Of a DNA stretch of 15,037 nt, positions 6,978 to 12,640 are shown one piece after another (position 1 is the stretch's first letter; every line of letters begins with the position of its first letter). The notes under the pieces are model-generated. The model did no database searches. It had not been told where the DNA came from and was given only the letters and a program-made list of their open reading frames with translations. Source of the stretch: an uncultured Clostridia bacterium (lineage in GTDB: Bacteria > Bacillota > Clostridia > Christensenellales > Borkfalkiaceae). Position numbers and translations under genes: made by a program. The stretch is from the NCBI GenBank assembly GCA_947589585.1, contig CANQCA010000026.1:1-15037 (forward strand), written 5' to 3'.

Positions 6978-9446
6978 TTATTCGGCGACGATCCCCATTC
7001 CCGCTTTGGTGTATTGTTCGGGAAGACTTTCTGTCTCGAAACTCACCCCTCCATAGGTCAGATACCCATTAGCGAGTTGATCAAAAACACCCAACATCTT
7101 GAAGTTGTTTATATCATCCACACCATCTATCACTGTATCGCTATAAATGTAGCAAAGCCAAGTGGGGAATCCGGCTCCAGTGACTGAAACGTATGCCTTT
7201 CCACTCCCTGTTGCATGAGTATTGATAACAGCCCCATCGCCCACATATGCATAGCAATCGTCACCAGCCATGCCGCCAATTGCAATCGCTGTTCCAGAAG
7301 TATTCTCGAGATTGATGGTTCCGCCGTTTATGATAAGTTGCCCCTCACTCTGATTACCGTCTGTCGTTCCACCGATTGCAATAGCTACATCTTGAAAGCC
7401 ACTGGCTACACCAGAACGCGCACCGGTCAAGTCACCTCTAATATTGATAGTTCCGCCAGAGAATACGACTTTGCCGGCTCCGTCGCCGAAACCGATTGCA
7501 GCACAAAAATCGCCGCCCGTAAAGTTGATTTCACCACTCTTAAAATTGAGCGTCCCCTCCCTCTCAACATAAAATGCAGTTGCGTTCTTACTGTTGACGG
7601 TCGTGTTTTCAATATTCAAAACAGAGCCGTCCCCTGTGACATTAGCAATCTGTGGCTCCTTATAGGAAGAATCGCTTGGCGTTCCTTCAACGCCAATGGT
7701 GCTATCTTTTAGATTCACCAAGCCACCATTTTCGGCTAAAATCGCAGGTTTCCCGCTATTTTCATTCTTTATACTGACATTCGCGCCTTGAATATCCAAG
7801 GTCGCGCCATTCCCCTTTATCGAGATGGCGGGCTTGCTCGACGCGCTGTCCAAATGGACCGTGCCGCTCTCCGCGCCCTTGATCGTGAGGTTCTTGCCCT
7901 CCGCGACGGAAATGCCCGCATTGGTGCCCTGCGATTTCACGGTGAGGTCGTTCCCGCCGACATCGATCGTGAGGTCGCTGCCAACAGCAAGAGTAGTGCT
8001 TCCGTCCAAAGTGAGGTCGCTCTCAAGCGTCACGCTTACGGCCTCGCCTTCTGCCTTGGAGAGAAGGTTTGTGATGTCCTCTGCGGAGCCGACAAAGTAA
8101 GTTTTATTCCCCTCCTCATCTTCCGCAAAGTGATTTCCGCCTTTATCCCAAGCCGTTTTATTGCCGTCGTTGTCCGTGACGCTCGAATCGGTGATGGTGG
8201 TCGAGGTGTTCTCTTCCGTCTTGCCGACGAGGTCTTCTGCGCCCGTGCCTTCGAAGGAGCTGCCTTCGACTGTGAGCGTGGTCTCTTCACCTTCGAGGCT
8301 GCCGACGAGGCCGCCTGCGGTAGCTGTTCCGCCGTTGGCGGTGACGGTACCCGTAACAGTCACGTCGTTGATCTCAACATTTCCCTTCGCCTGACCGACA
8401 ACGACAGCGGCAACTGCAGCATCTCCCGTTGCGGTAACTTCGGCATCTACAAATTTCAAGTGTCGAATGGTAGCGCCATCTACCGCACCGAAGAAGCCTA
8501 CATAAGCGCTTTCTTCCGTTGCTTCTACCTTGAAATTCTTGATGGTGTGGTTCCCACCCTCAAAGGTGCCCTTGAAGGGGGTACTCGCCGTGCCGATGGG
8601 GGTCCAGCTTGTTTCCGCCGCGCGGGGAGCGTTGCGCCTGATCGCCGCACGCGCCCTGCCCTTCCCGGGAGTAGCAGAGGTTTCCGTCGGGAATTCAATA
8701 TCCTGCGAAAGGGTGATCGTCTGCCCAGCGTAGTCGTTGCCCGCATTGACGCTCTCTCTGAAGCCCACGAGTTCCGCGTAATTGCTGATATTCAAGCCTG
8801 CAACGGGATTATCCGTCTTGGCGTTGCCCTGCGTCGCCTTGACGGTGAAAGTGAGGGTGCACGTTTCGCCCTGCACACTGCCCTCGCCGCCGTTGTCTTC
8901 CACCGAGTGCGGAAGTTCCACCGAGAGTTTGACGGTCTTCTCTTTGCCATCGGTCGTCCCCCAATTCGCCCAATTCGTGCTCTTGGAAGCGACAAACGAA
9001 CTTGCAATGAACTCTACATCGTTAGACTTAACCTCGAGAAGGCTGAAAAGTTTCTGCCCTTCTTCCTTCCCTGCGTCACCTGAGACGATGAACTGGTACT
9101 TCACATCGATGGTGCTACTGTTGGTGATGGTAATATCGAACTCAGCCTTGTCGCCGGGGGCCATGTCCGTGATCGTGAGGTCGCCATCATCGTCGAAGGT
9201 AGCAGTTCCGCCATTGATGAACTTACCGGTTGATTGCGCTTCGCTCGTGTTATTATCAAAATTATACGAGTAAAGATTAAGGCTGTCCTGCTTGATTGCA
9301 GCCTTCAAGTCGACTTTGCCCGAAGTGATGGCGATGTTCACTTCGTCTTCACTCGAGAAGAGGGCGAGGGTCGAGCCCGTGATGAGCGATGCGCACATGG
9401 CAATGCTCATCGCGGAAGATAAAATGATTTTTGTTTTCTTGTTCAT
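6978..9446 (-). CDS. Exported surface protein: TasA/camelysin-like N-terminus, GLUG-like region, beta-helix C-terminus
   Basis: This 822-residue protein begins with a signal segment (basic NKKTK, hydrophobic 7-29) and LFSSEDEVNIAITSGKVDL at 29-47. That is the layout of SipW-processed TasA/CalY (camelysin) proteins. PGDKAEFDITITNSSTIDVKYQF at 97-119 matches the TasA-type beta-sandwich core. Residues 281-385 (WTPIGT..PFKGTFEGGNHTI..F, VGFFG, GGLVGSL) resemble GLUG-motif adhesins. From about 455 on there are short beta-strand repeats (LTIDVGGN, LTIKGAES, ATLDIQGAN, VVFSGGTINI, LIINGGTINL), expected to form a right-handed beta-helix. A basic stretch (GKGRARAAIRRNAPRA, 261-276) splits head and tail. 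There is no LPXTG or obvious wall anchor, and no sipW gene lies in the window. Its likely role is matrix fibre or adhesin (inference). The ATG has a weak AAGGA site. Its promoter holds a poly-G tract. DNA for the last 270 residues is clearly more AT-rich than the rest. Confidence 0.85.
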   Translation of the reverse strand: MNKKTKIILSSAMSIAMCASLITGSTLALFSSEDEVNIAITSGKVDLKAAIKQDSLNLYSYNFDNNTSEAQSTGKFINGGTATFDDDGDLTITDMAPGDKAEFDITITNSSTIDVKYQFIVSGDAGKEEGQKLFSLLEVKSNDVEFIASSFVASKSTNWANWGTTDGKEKTVKLSVELPHSVEDNGGEGSVQGETCTLTFTVKATQGNAKTDNPVAGLNISNYAELVGFRESVNAGNDYAGQTITLSQDIEFPTETSATPGKGRARAAIRRNAPRAAETSWTPIGTASTPFKGTFEGGNHTIKNFKVEATEESAYVGFFGAVDGATIRHLKFVDAEVTATGDAAVAAVVVGQAKGNVEINDVTVTGTVTANGGTATAGGLVGSLEGEETTLTVEGSSFEGTGAEDLVGKTEENTSTTITDSSVTDNDGNKTAWDKGGNHFAEDEEGNKTYFVGSAEDITNLLSKAEGEAVSVTLESDLTLDGSTTLAVGSDLTIDVGGNDLTVKSQGTNAGISVAEGKNLTIKGAESGTVHLDSASSKPAISIKGNGATLDIQGANVSIKNENSGKPAILAENGGLVNLKDSTIGVEGTPSDSSYKEPQIANVTGDGSVLNIENTTVNSKNATAFYVEREGTLNFKSGEINFTGGDFCAAIGFGDGAGKVVFSGGTINIRGDLTGARSGVASGFQDVAIAIGGTTDGNQSEGQLIINGGTINLENTSGTAIAIGGMAGDDCYAYVGDGAVINTHATGSGKAYVSVTGAGFPTWLCYIYSDTVIDGVDDINNFKMLGVFDQLANGYLTYGGVSFETESLPEQYTKAGMGIVAE

Positions 9447-9493
9447 CCCTTTTCTTCCTTATTTTTTTATAGAAGAATATCTACGCGAAATAT

Positions 9494-9525
9494 ATTTTAT
9501 CATATACCCCCCCCCCGTCTGTCAA
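9494..9525 (-). promoter_or_regulatory. Promoter of the surface protein gene with a 10-G tract in its spacer (likely phase-variable)
   Basis: On the minus strand a perfect -35 TTGACA (9525-9520) is followed by GAC, ten consecutive G (9516-9507), and TATATGATAAAAT. The best -10 options are TATGAT at 9504-9499 (spacer 15) and TAAAAT at 9499-9494 (spacer 20), so neither is at the ideal 17. Gain or loss of G by strand slippage would change the spacing and so the promoter strength. The leader to ATG 9446 would be about 46 bases. Confidence 0.75.
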
Positions 9526-9539
9526 TATTTTCGCATAGG

Positions 9540-9566
9540 TTTTTTGGAAATTTTTTGGAAATTTTT
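9540..9566 (-). repeat. 11-base direct repeats with T-tracts upstream of the surface protein promoter
   Basis: TTTTTTGGAAA occurs at 9540-9550 and 9551-9561, followed by a partial TTTTT, starting 15 bases upstream of the -35. The period is close to one helical turn, so it should be intrinsically bent DNA. It may act as an UP element or a tandem regulator site. Confidence 0.65.
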
Positions 9567-9599
9567 CAGAATTCCACTTTCTGTGAATGGGGGTCGATC

Positions 9600-9910
9600 C
9601 TTATCACGTCACCCTGAGCTGTGTCGAAGGGTGACGCGGGTGACAAGCCGTGGTAAGCGTCATTCTGAGCCGATAACGTTCATAAGACTTTCCGGCGGGG
9701 CAACTCCCCGAAGAATCCCCGTAAACGAAGTCCGTGTTTTCATCTTCGGGATGCTTCGAGGATGGGCCGCCACGGACATGGTATATCCCTATCTGCTCAG
9801 CATGACGCGGGTGACCAATGCGCGCGGGGCAGCATGACGCGGTTAACCCATGGACTTCGTATAAGGGGATTCTCTCGGGGCTTCGCCCCTCGGAATGACA
9901 GGTTATTCCG
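9600..9910. repeat. Intergenic composite repeat, copy 3
   Basis: This is the largest and most complete repeat mosaic, in a 600-base gap without a convincing gene. It starts with GTCACCCTGAGC (9608-9619), closed by AGGGTGAC as an inverted partner (9628-9635). It goes on with GGGGCAACTCCCCGAAGAATCCCC, AGTCCGTGTTTTC (9729-9741), the 23-base block shared with copy 2 (9745-9767) and CGGACATGGTATA (9773-9785). Two copies of CAGCATGACGCGG follow (9798-9810 and 9830-9842), then a GGGGCTTCGCCCC hairpin at about 9879-9891. Short open frames here are by-products of repeat DNA. Confidence 0.8.
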
Positions 9911-9940
9911 AGCAAAACAAAATTTGTGAACTGGTTACCG

Positions 9941-10062
9941 TTAAAACGCGGAGAAGCAAGCAAGACAAGGAGTGCGAGGCTTTTCGCAGGGAGCGTACTT
10001 TTTCGTACGTGACCAAGAAAAACGTAGCACGACGCTGTATTGCGCCGCTTATACGCGTTTAG
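9941..10062. repeat. Long imperfect inverted-repeat element (about 120 bases)
   Basis: The left arm (about 9941-9982, starting TTAAAACGCGGAGAAGC) and right arm (about 10023-10062, ending GCTTATACGCGTTTAG) align as imperfect inverted repeats. The middle holds the palindrome CGTAC/GTACG (9994-9998 with 10005-10009). The layout is that of a small non-autonomous, MITE-like or REP-like element. The right end contains the stop codon of the neighbouring minus-strand gene. It has no coding capacity. Confidence 0.6.
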
Positions 10063-10997
10063 CTCATTTTAACTTCAACATACTCACCGCTGTCGGCGGA
10101 CTGAAAGACGACGTAGAGCCCCACCATGTCCGAGACATGGCTTGTAGGAACGAAACAACCGCGCTCCTTCATGGCGGGCGGAAGATCCCCCGTATCCTCT
10201 GCGGCGACACATAAAAATTTCGGGATCCCCTCCTCATAGATGACGCCGAGAAGGGTCCCGCCGGCGTTCACCCATCTCGAATGGGGAAAGATCTTTTTCA
10301 GGCGTTCGTCGCCCGGATAGCGGGCAAAGACAGCCGTCAGTTTCTCGCGGACGGTATTGTAGTATGTAAGCGATCCCTGAGGGCGCAGGAAAGCGTCGCC
10401 TGCATCCGGAAAAGGCGCATCCCCGTCCTCTTCTTTTTGCATGTTTTCTGTACCCGCATCCGGAGCGAGCCCATCCGCATCGCCCGCATGGCGGAAGTAG
10501 TCGACGTCGGCGATGGCCTCGTCGTCGTAGCGGGAGGCGGCCTCTTCGCGAAAGGGGCGCAGCGCATCCCCGCTCTCTTGCTTCTTTTCGGCGGGAGGGG
10601 GCGCCTCTTTTTTGCGCTTCCCCCCTTCTTCTTCACGGAAGAGGGTAAGAAGGCGGTCCATGTTTTGCGGCGCGACGCCGCAGCTGCCGAACGCGACGGG
10701 TTCGACGTCCCCCCGCATAAAGACGAGAAGGACGGAGAGCCCGCCCTTGATCGAGGGGAAATTCTCCACGTGCAGGGGCTTGTTCCCGTCGAGCTGCATG
10801 AAGGCCGTCTCCCCTTCCGCACAGACGGCGAGCCCGTAGCGGCCCTCTTTGAGGGGTGCGATGCCGAGGATCCTCGGGGTCAGCGTGAGATCGGCGCCCA
10901 GCCGTTCGCAATAGACGGCGCCCGAAAGTGCGCTCCCGTCGGCGGAGAATCCCTTTTTTACCTGTTTTAAGATGCACACCCGCTTCTCGTATGCCAT
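10059..10997 (-). CDS. Conserved two-domain protein of unknown function
   Basis: This 312-residue protein has no signal peptide or membrane segment and is presumably cytosolic. The N-terminal region (1-120; KRVCILKQVKKGFSADGSALSGAVYCERLG, then a predicted beta-rich fold) leads to a long, charged, probably disordered linker (121-205, rich in E, K, D, A and P). A C-terminal domain follows (208-310: YYNTVREKLTAVFARYP.DERLKKIFPHSRWV, GVIYEEGIPKFLCVA, MVGLYVVFQSADSGEYVEVK). From memory this C-terminal pattern recurs in uncharacterised clostridial proteins; I know no function. I chose ATG 10997 because GGGAGG lies just upstream. A further in-frame start at 11102 would lie upstream of the promoter and inside the preceding terminator. 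The stop codon lies inside an inverted-repeat element, so the last residues may have been reset by its insertion. Confidence 0.8.
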   Translation of the reverse strand: MAYEKRVCILKQVKKGFSADGSALSGAVYCERLGADLTLTPRILGIAPLKEGRYGLAVCAEGETAFMQLDGNKPLHVENFPSIKGGLSVLLVFMRGDVEPVAFGSCGVAPQNMDRLLTLFREEEGGKRKKEAPPPAEKKQESGDALRPFREEAASRYDDEAIADVDYFRHAGDADGLAPDAGTENMQKEEDGDAPFPDAGDAFLRPQGSLTYYNTVREKLTAVFARYPGDERLKKIFPHSRWVNAGGTLLGVIYEEGIPKFLCVAAEDTGDLPPAMKERGCFVPTSHVSDMVGLYVVFQSADSGEYVEVKMS

Positions 10998-11028
10998 AAT
11001 TTTTCCTCCCGCGATATATATTTTCATC

Positions 11029-11034
11029 ATTATA
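11029..11034 (-). promoter_or_regulatory. -10 box of the unknown two-domain gene
   Basis: A perfect TATAAT on the minus strand lies 31 bases before the ATG. No good -35 is found 16-18 bases upstream, so this is a weak or activated promoter. It follows the terminator of the SLOG gene, making the downstream gene a separate unit. Confidence 0.5.
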
Positions 11035-11090
11035 CGGCAGGGGAAGAAGAAAATTTCGGCGGGTTTTGTCGGATCCCGGCAAGAGAGCGA

Positions 11091-11118
11091 AAAAAAACTC
11101 ACCCTTGTTCGGGGTGAG
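11091..11118 (-). terminator. Terminator of the rsmG-SLOG operon
   Basis: On the minus strand CTCACCC (11118-11112) pairs with GGGTGAG (11104-11098), followed by seven T. The stem overlaps the last codons and the TGA stop of the SLOG gene, a compact arrangement. Confidence 0.9.
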
Positions 11119-11575
11119 GAATTTCTTTGACAGGTTTTCCTAACTTTTGGGCATAGCCGACGGTGTAAGCCGTCCCGCCCGTCTTTCTAATACAGAAGGC
11201 ATAGAGCAGATCCGCCTTCTCCACCATGTAGCGGTCCCGCGCGAGAAAGCATCCCGGGAAAAAAGCGGGATACAGCACGGTCTTTTCGTCGCACCAGGTG
11301 AGAAGCACCTCATAGCGAAGGCGAGCGCTTTTGGGCATACCATGTTCGTACCCTGCATAGGGAATACATGCCTCGAGGCGGACATGGTACCGCTGTTTCA
11401 GGTCTACAAGACATTCGAGGGCGGCGAGGTCGAACCCCCGCGCCATGCCGCAGCAAAAGAAGGTATATCCCTCTTTTATGAGCTCTTCCAGCCCGTCGTA
11501 GAGGGCATTTCTATCGAAGCTCCCGGGAAGGTCGCGATGCCCCGTGAGCGCACAGATCTTTCCCGTTTCCGTCAT
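11099..11575 (-). CDS. SLOG-superfamily (DUF1273/YpsA-like) protein
   Basis: This 158-residue cytosolic protein starts with KICALTGHRD (6-15), the TGHR signature of the DUF1273/YpsA branch of the SLOG Rossmann superfamily. It continues with CCGMARGFDLAALE (41-54), CIPYAGYEHGMPKSARLRYEVLL (70-92), ARDRYMVEKADLLYAF (112-127) and TGGTAYTVGYAQKLGK (132-147), all in the family's order. SLOG proteins bind nucleotide-derived ligands. The B. subtilis relative YpsA affects cell division, but its biochemistry is unsettled, so only the fold is assigned here. Its ATG overlaps the rsmG stop (ATGA), so it is translationally coupled to rsmG. AAAGGA precedes it at about 9 bases. Full length and intact. Confidence 0.85.
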   Translation of the reverse strand: MTETGKICALTGHRDLPGSFDRNALYDGLEELIKEGYTFFCCGMARGFDLAALECLVDLKQRYHVRLEACIPYAGYEHGMPKSARLRYEVLLTWCDEKTVLYPAFFPGCFLARDRYMVEKADLLYAFCIRKTGGTAYTVGYAQKLGKPVKEIPHPEQG

Positions 11576-12258
11576 CGTATCGGGTCCTTTCGTTCCGCGC
11601 CGTTGCCGCGCGGGTATTTTGCGGGGGTGTGCCCCTCTTTTTTCACTGCAATGAGGATGCGGCTGCCCATCCCCTCGGGAAGCTCATAGGAAAAGTCCTC
11701 TTCCCTTCCTCCCCCGAGAAGGGCAAGCGCGCGCCTTCCCCCTTCCTCTCTCTCCCCCTTATAGGCGAGAAAGAGCCCGCCGCGCCTTACAAGGGGCAGG
11801 CAATACTCCGCGAGAGAGGGCATGGGTGCCACCGCACGCGCGCAACATACGTCGAATTTTTCGCGGTAGGCGGCATTTTTCCCCGCCTCTTCCGCCCGCA
11901 TGCATACCACTTCGGCGGAAAGAGACAACCTGCCTATCGCCTCTTTCAAAAAGTCGCACTTCTTTTTTGTGCTCTCGATGAGGGTGAAGTGCAGATCGGG
12001 CCGCACGATCATGAGGGGGATGGAGGGAAATCCCGCCCCGCTGCCCACTTCCACGGCCCTTGCATGCGCAGGGAAAAACCCTTCCCCCGCGATGCTGTCG
12101 AGGAAGTGCTTGATCTCCACCTCGTGCGGCTGTGTGATCGCAGTGAGGTTGAACTTTGCGTTGCAGGCCGTAAGCAGTGTGGAAAACGTCTCGAATTTCT
12201 CCCTGTTTTTTTCGAGCAGGGCGCCGCATTCCGCAAGATCGGGCGGGAAAAGCTCCAT
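11572..12258 (-). CDS. rsmG: 16S rRNA (guanine-N7) methyltransferase RsmG
   Basis: This 228-residue enzyme uses S-adenosylmethionine to methylate N7 of G527 (E. coli numbering) in 16S rRNA. Loss of this enzyme gives low-level streptomycin resistance in several bacteria. Visible marks are KFNLTAI (35-41), HFLDS (51-55), the SAM-binding loop AVEVGSGAGFPSIPLMI (68-84), LIESTKKKCDFL (93-104), CARAVAPM (139-146), LAYKGE (164-169) and the family's C-terminal TPAKYPR (211-217). The loop reads GFPSIP where most members have GFPGIP. ATG 12258 is chosen because the protein then starts where RsmG proteins start and a promoter lies directly upstream. There is no ribosome site, which fits a leaderless mRNA. 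It is divergent from dnaN across the putative origin and is followed by the overlapping SLOG gene. Confidence 0.95.
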   Translation of the reverse strand: MELFPPDLAECGALLEKNREKFETFSTLLTACNAKFNLTAITQPHEVEIKHFLDSIAGEGFFPAHARAVEVGSGAGFPSIPLMIVRPDLHFTLIESTKKKCDFLKEAIGRLSLSAEVVCMRAEEAGKNAAYREKFDVCCARAVAPMPSLAEYCLPLVRRGGLFLAYKGEREEGGRRALALLGGGREEDFSYELPEGMGSRILIAVKKEGHTPAKYPRGNGAERKDPIR

Positions 12259-12264
12259 ATGCCG

Positions 12265-12293
12265 ATTATAACACAAGTTTCTTCTTTTATCAA
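12265..12293 (-). promoter_or_regulatory. rsmG promoter, predicted to give a leaderless transcript
   Basis: On the minus strand TTGATA (-35, 5 of 6) is followed after 17 bases by TATAAT (-10) with an extended TGT before it. Only six bases (CGGCAT) separate the -10 from the ATG, so position +1 falls on the A of the start codon. A DnaA-box-like 9-mer (12299-12307) begins 6 bases upstream of the -35. Confidence 0.85.
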
Positions 12294-12298
12294 CCTTC

Positions 12299-12350
12299 TG
12301 TGGGAAAAGATATCCACATTTTTCCACAATGTGAAAAGATCTGTGTATAG
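12299..12350. promoter_or_regulatory. DnaA-box cluster 1 (rsmG side)
   Basis: Four box-like 9-mers: TTTCCCACA on minus (12299-12307, 7/9), ATATCCACA on plus (12310-12318, 8/9), TTTTCCACA on plus (12320-12328, 8/9) and CTATACACA on minus (12342-12350, 7/9). They sit directly upstream of the rsmG promoter. Confidence 0.75.
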
Positions 12351-12417
12351 CTCACGGCCCGCGGCGAAGTCCGCCGGGATCTTTTCTCTTCCGCGCGGGA
12401 AGGGGCCTTTCCCCCGT

Positions 12418-12464
12418 TGTGGAAAGCGGGTTTTTATCCACGCGCTGTCCACAGCCCTTCCACA
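12418..12464. promoter_or_regulatory. DnaA-box cluster 2 (middle)
   Basis: CTTTCCACA on minus (12418-12426, 7/9), TTATCCACG on plus (12434-12442, 8/9) and CTGTCCACA on plus (12445-12453, 7/9), plus a weaker CCTTCCACA (12456-12464, 6/9). The three plus-strand sites are spaced 11 bases apart, about one helical turn, so DnaA could bind them on one face. Confidence 0.75.
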
Positions 12465-12507
12465 GCCGAAAAAATCAACTCTCCTCGCAAAAATACGGGC
12501 AAATCAC

Positions 12508-12536
12508 TTGAAATTTCCCCGATTTTCCTTTATAAT
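12508..12536 (+). promoter_or_regulatory. dnaN promoter
   Basis: TTGAAA (5 of 6) is followed after exactly 17 bases by TATAAT. The predicted start near 12543 gives a leader of about 98 bases. That leader includes the tandem DnaA boxes and trio-like triplets, so dnaN transcription runs through the unwinding region. Confidence 0.85.
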
Positions 12537-12564
12537 GGAGAAAACGCACGCGGGGAGCGACGGC

Positions 12565-12617
12565 TTGTCCACATTTCCACGCTCCCTATTGCTATTACTA
12601 AAATCTATTTTTATACT
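12565..12617 (+). other. Putative DNA unwinding element with DnaA-trio-like array
   Basis: In order: DnaA box TTGTCCACA (12565-12573, 8/9), a degenerate second box (12573-12581), a short GC spacer, then CTA TTG CTA TTA CTA (12586-12600). These triplets are complementary to 3'-GAT-AAC-GAT-AAT-GAT-5' on the other strand. AT-rich DNA follows to 12617. This is the arrangement described for the B. subtilis basal unwinding system. Confidence 0.7.
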
Positions 12618-12640
12618 CAGTAACATCACGGAGGAACATC

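Larger units (their letters stand above)
12259..12640. other. Putative chromosome replication origin (oriC)
   Basis: This gene-free gap lies between rsmG and dnaN, at the point where gene directions diverge over the whole window. It holds about eight 9-mers with 7-8 matches to the DnaA box TTATCCACA, in three groups. It also has AT-rich stretches (about 12465-12535 and 12601-12617) and an unwinding-site-like layout next to dnaN. dnaA, usually adjacent, is absent. No other feature explains the box density. It also contains the rsmG and dnaN promoters, so initiation and transcription are likely to interact. Confidence 0.85.

Noticed and set aside
7788..9083. Plus-strand frame of 431 codons opposite the surface protein
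   Set aside because: No ribosome site and no family pattern. The minus-strand frame has a signal segment and clear repeat domains.
9600..9910. CRISPR array
   Set aside because: Repeat modules differ in sequence, are not evenly spaced and lack unique spacers. No cas gene is present.
9604..9963. Short open frames in the 600-base gap at 9450-10058
   Set aside because: They are made of the same repeat modules found in other gaps and have no ribosome sites.
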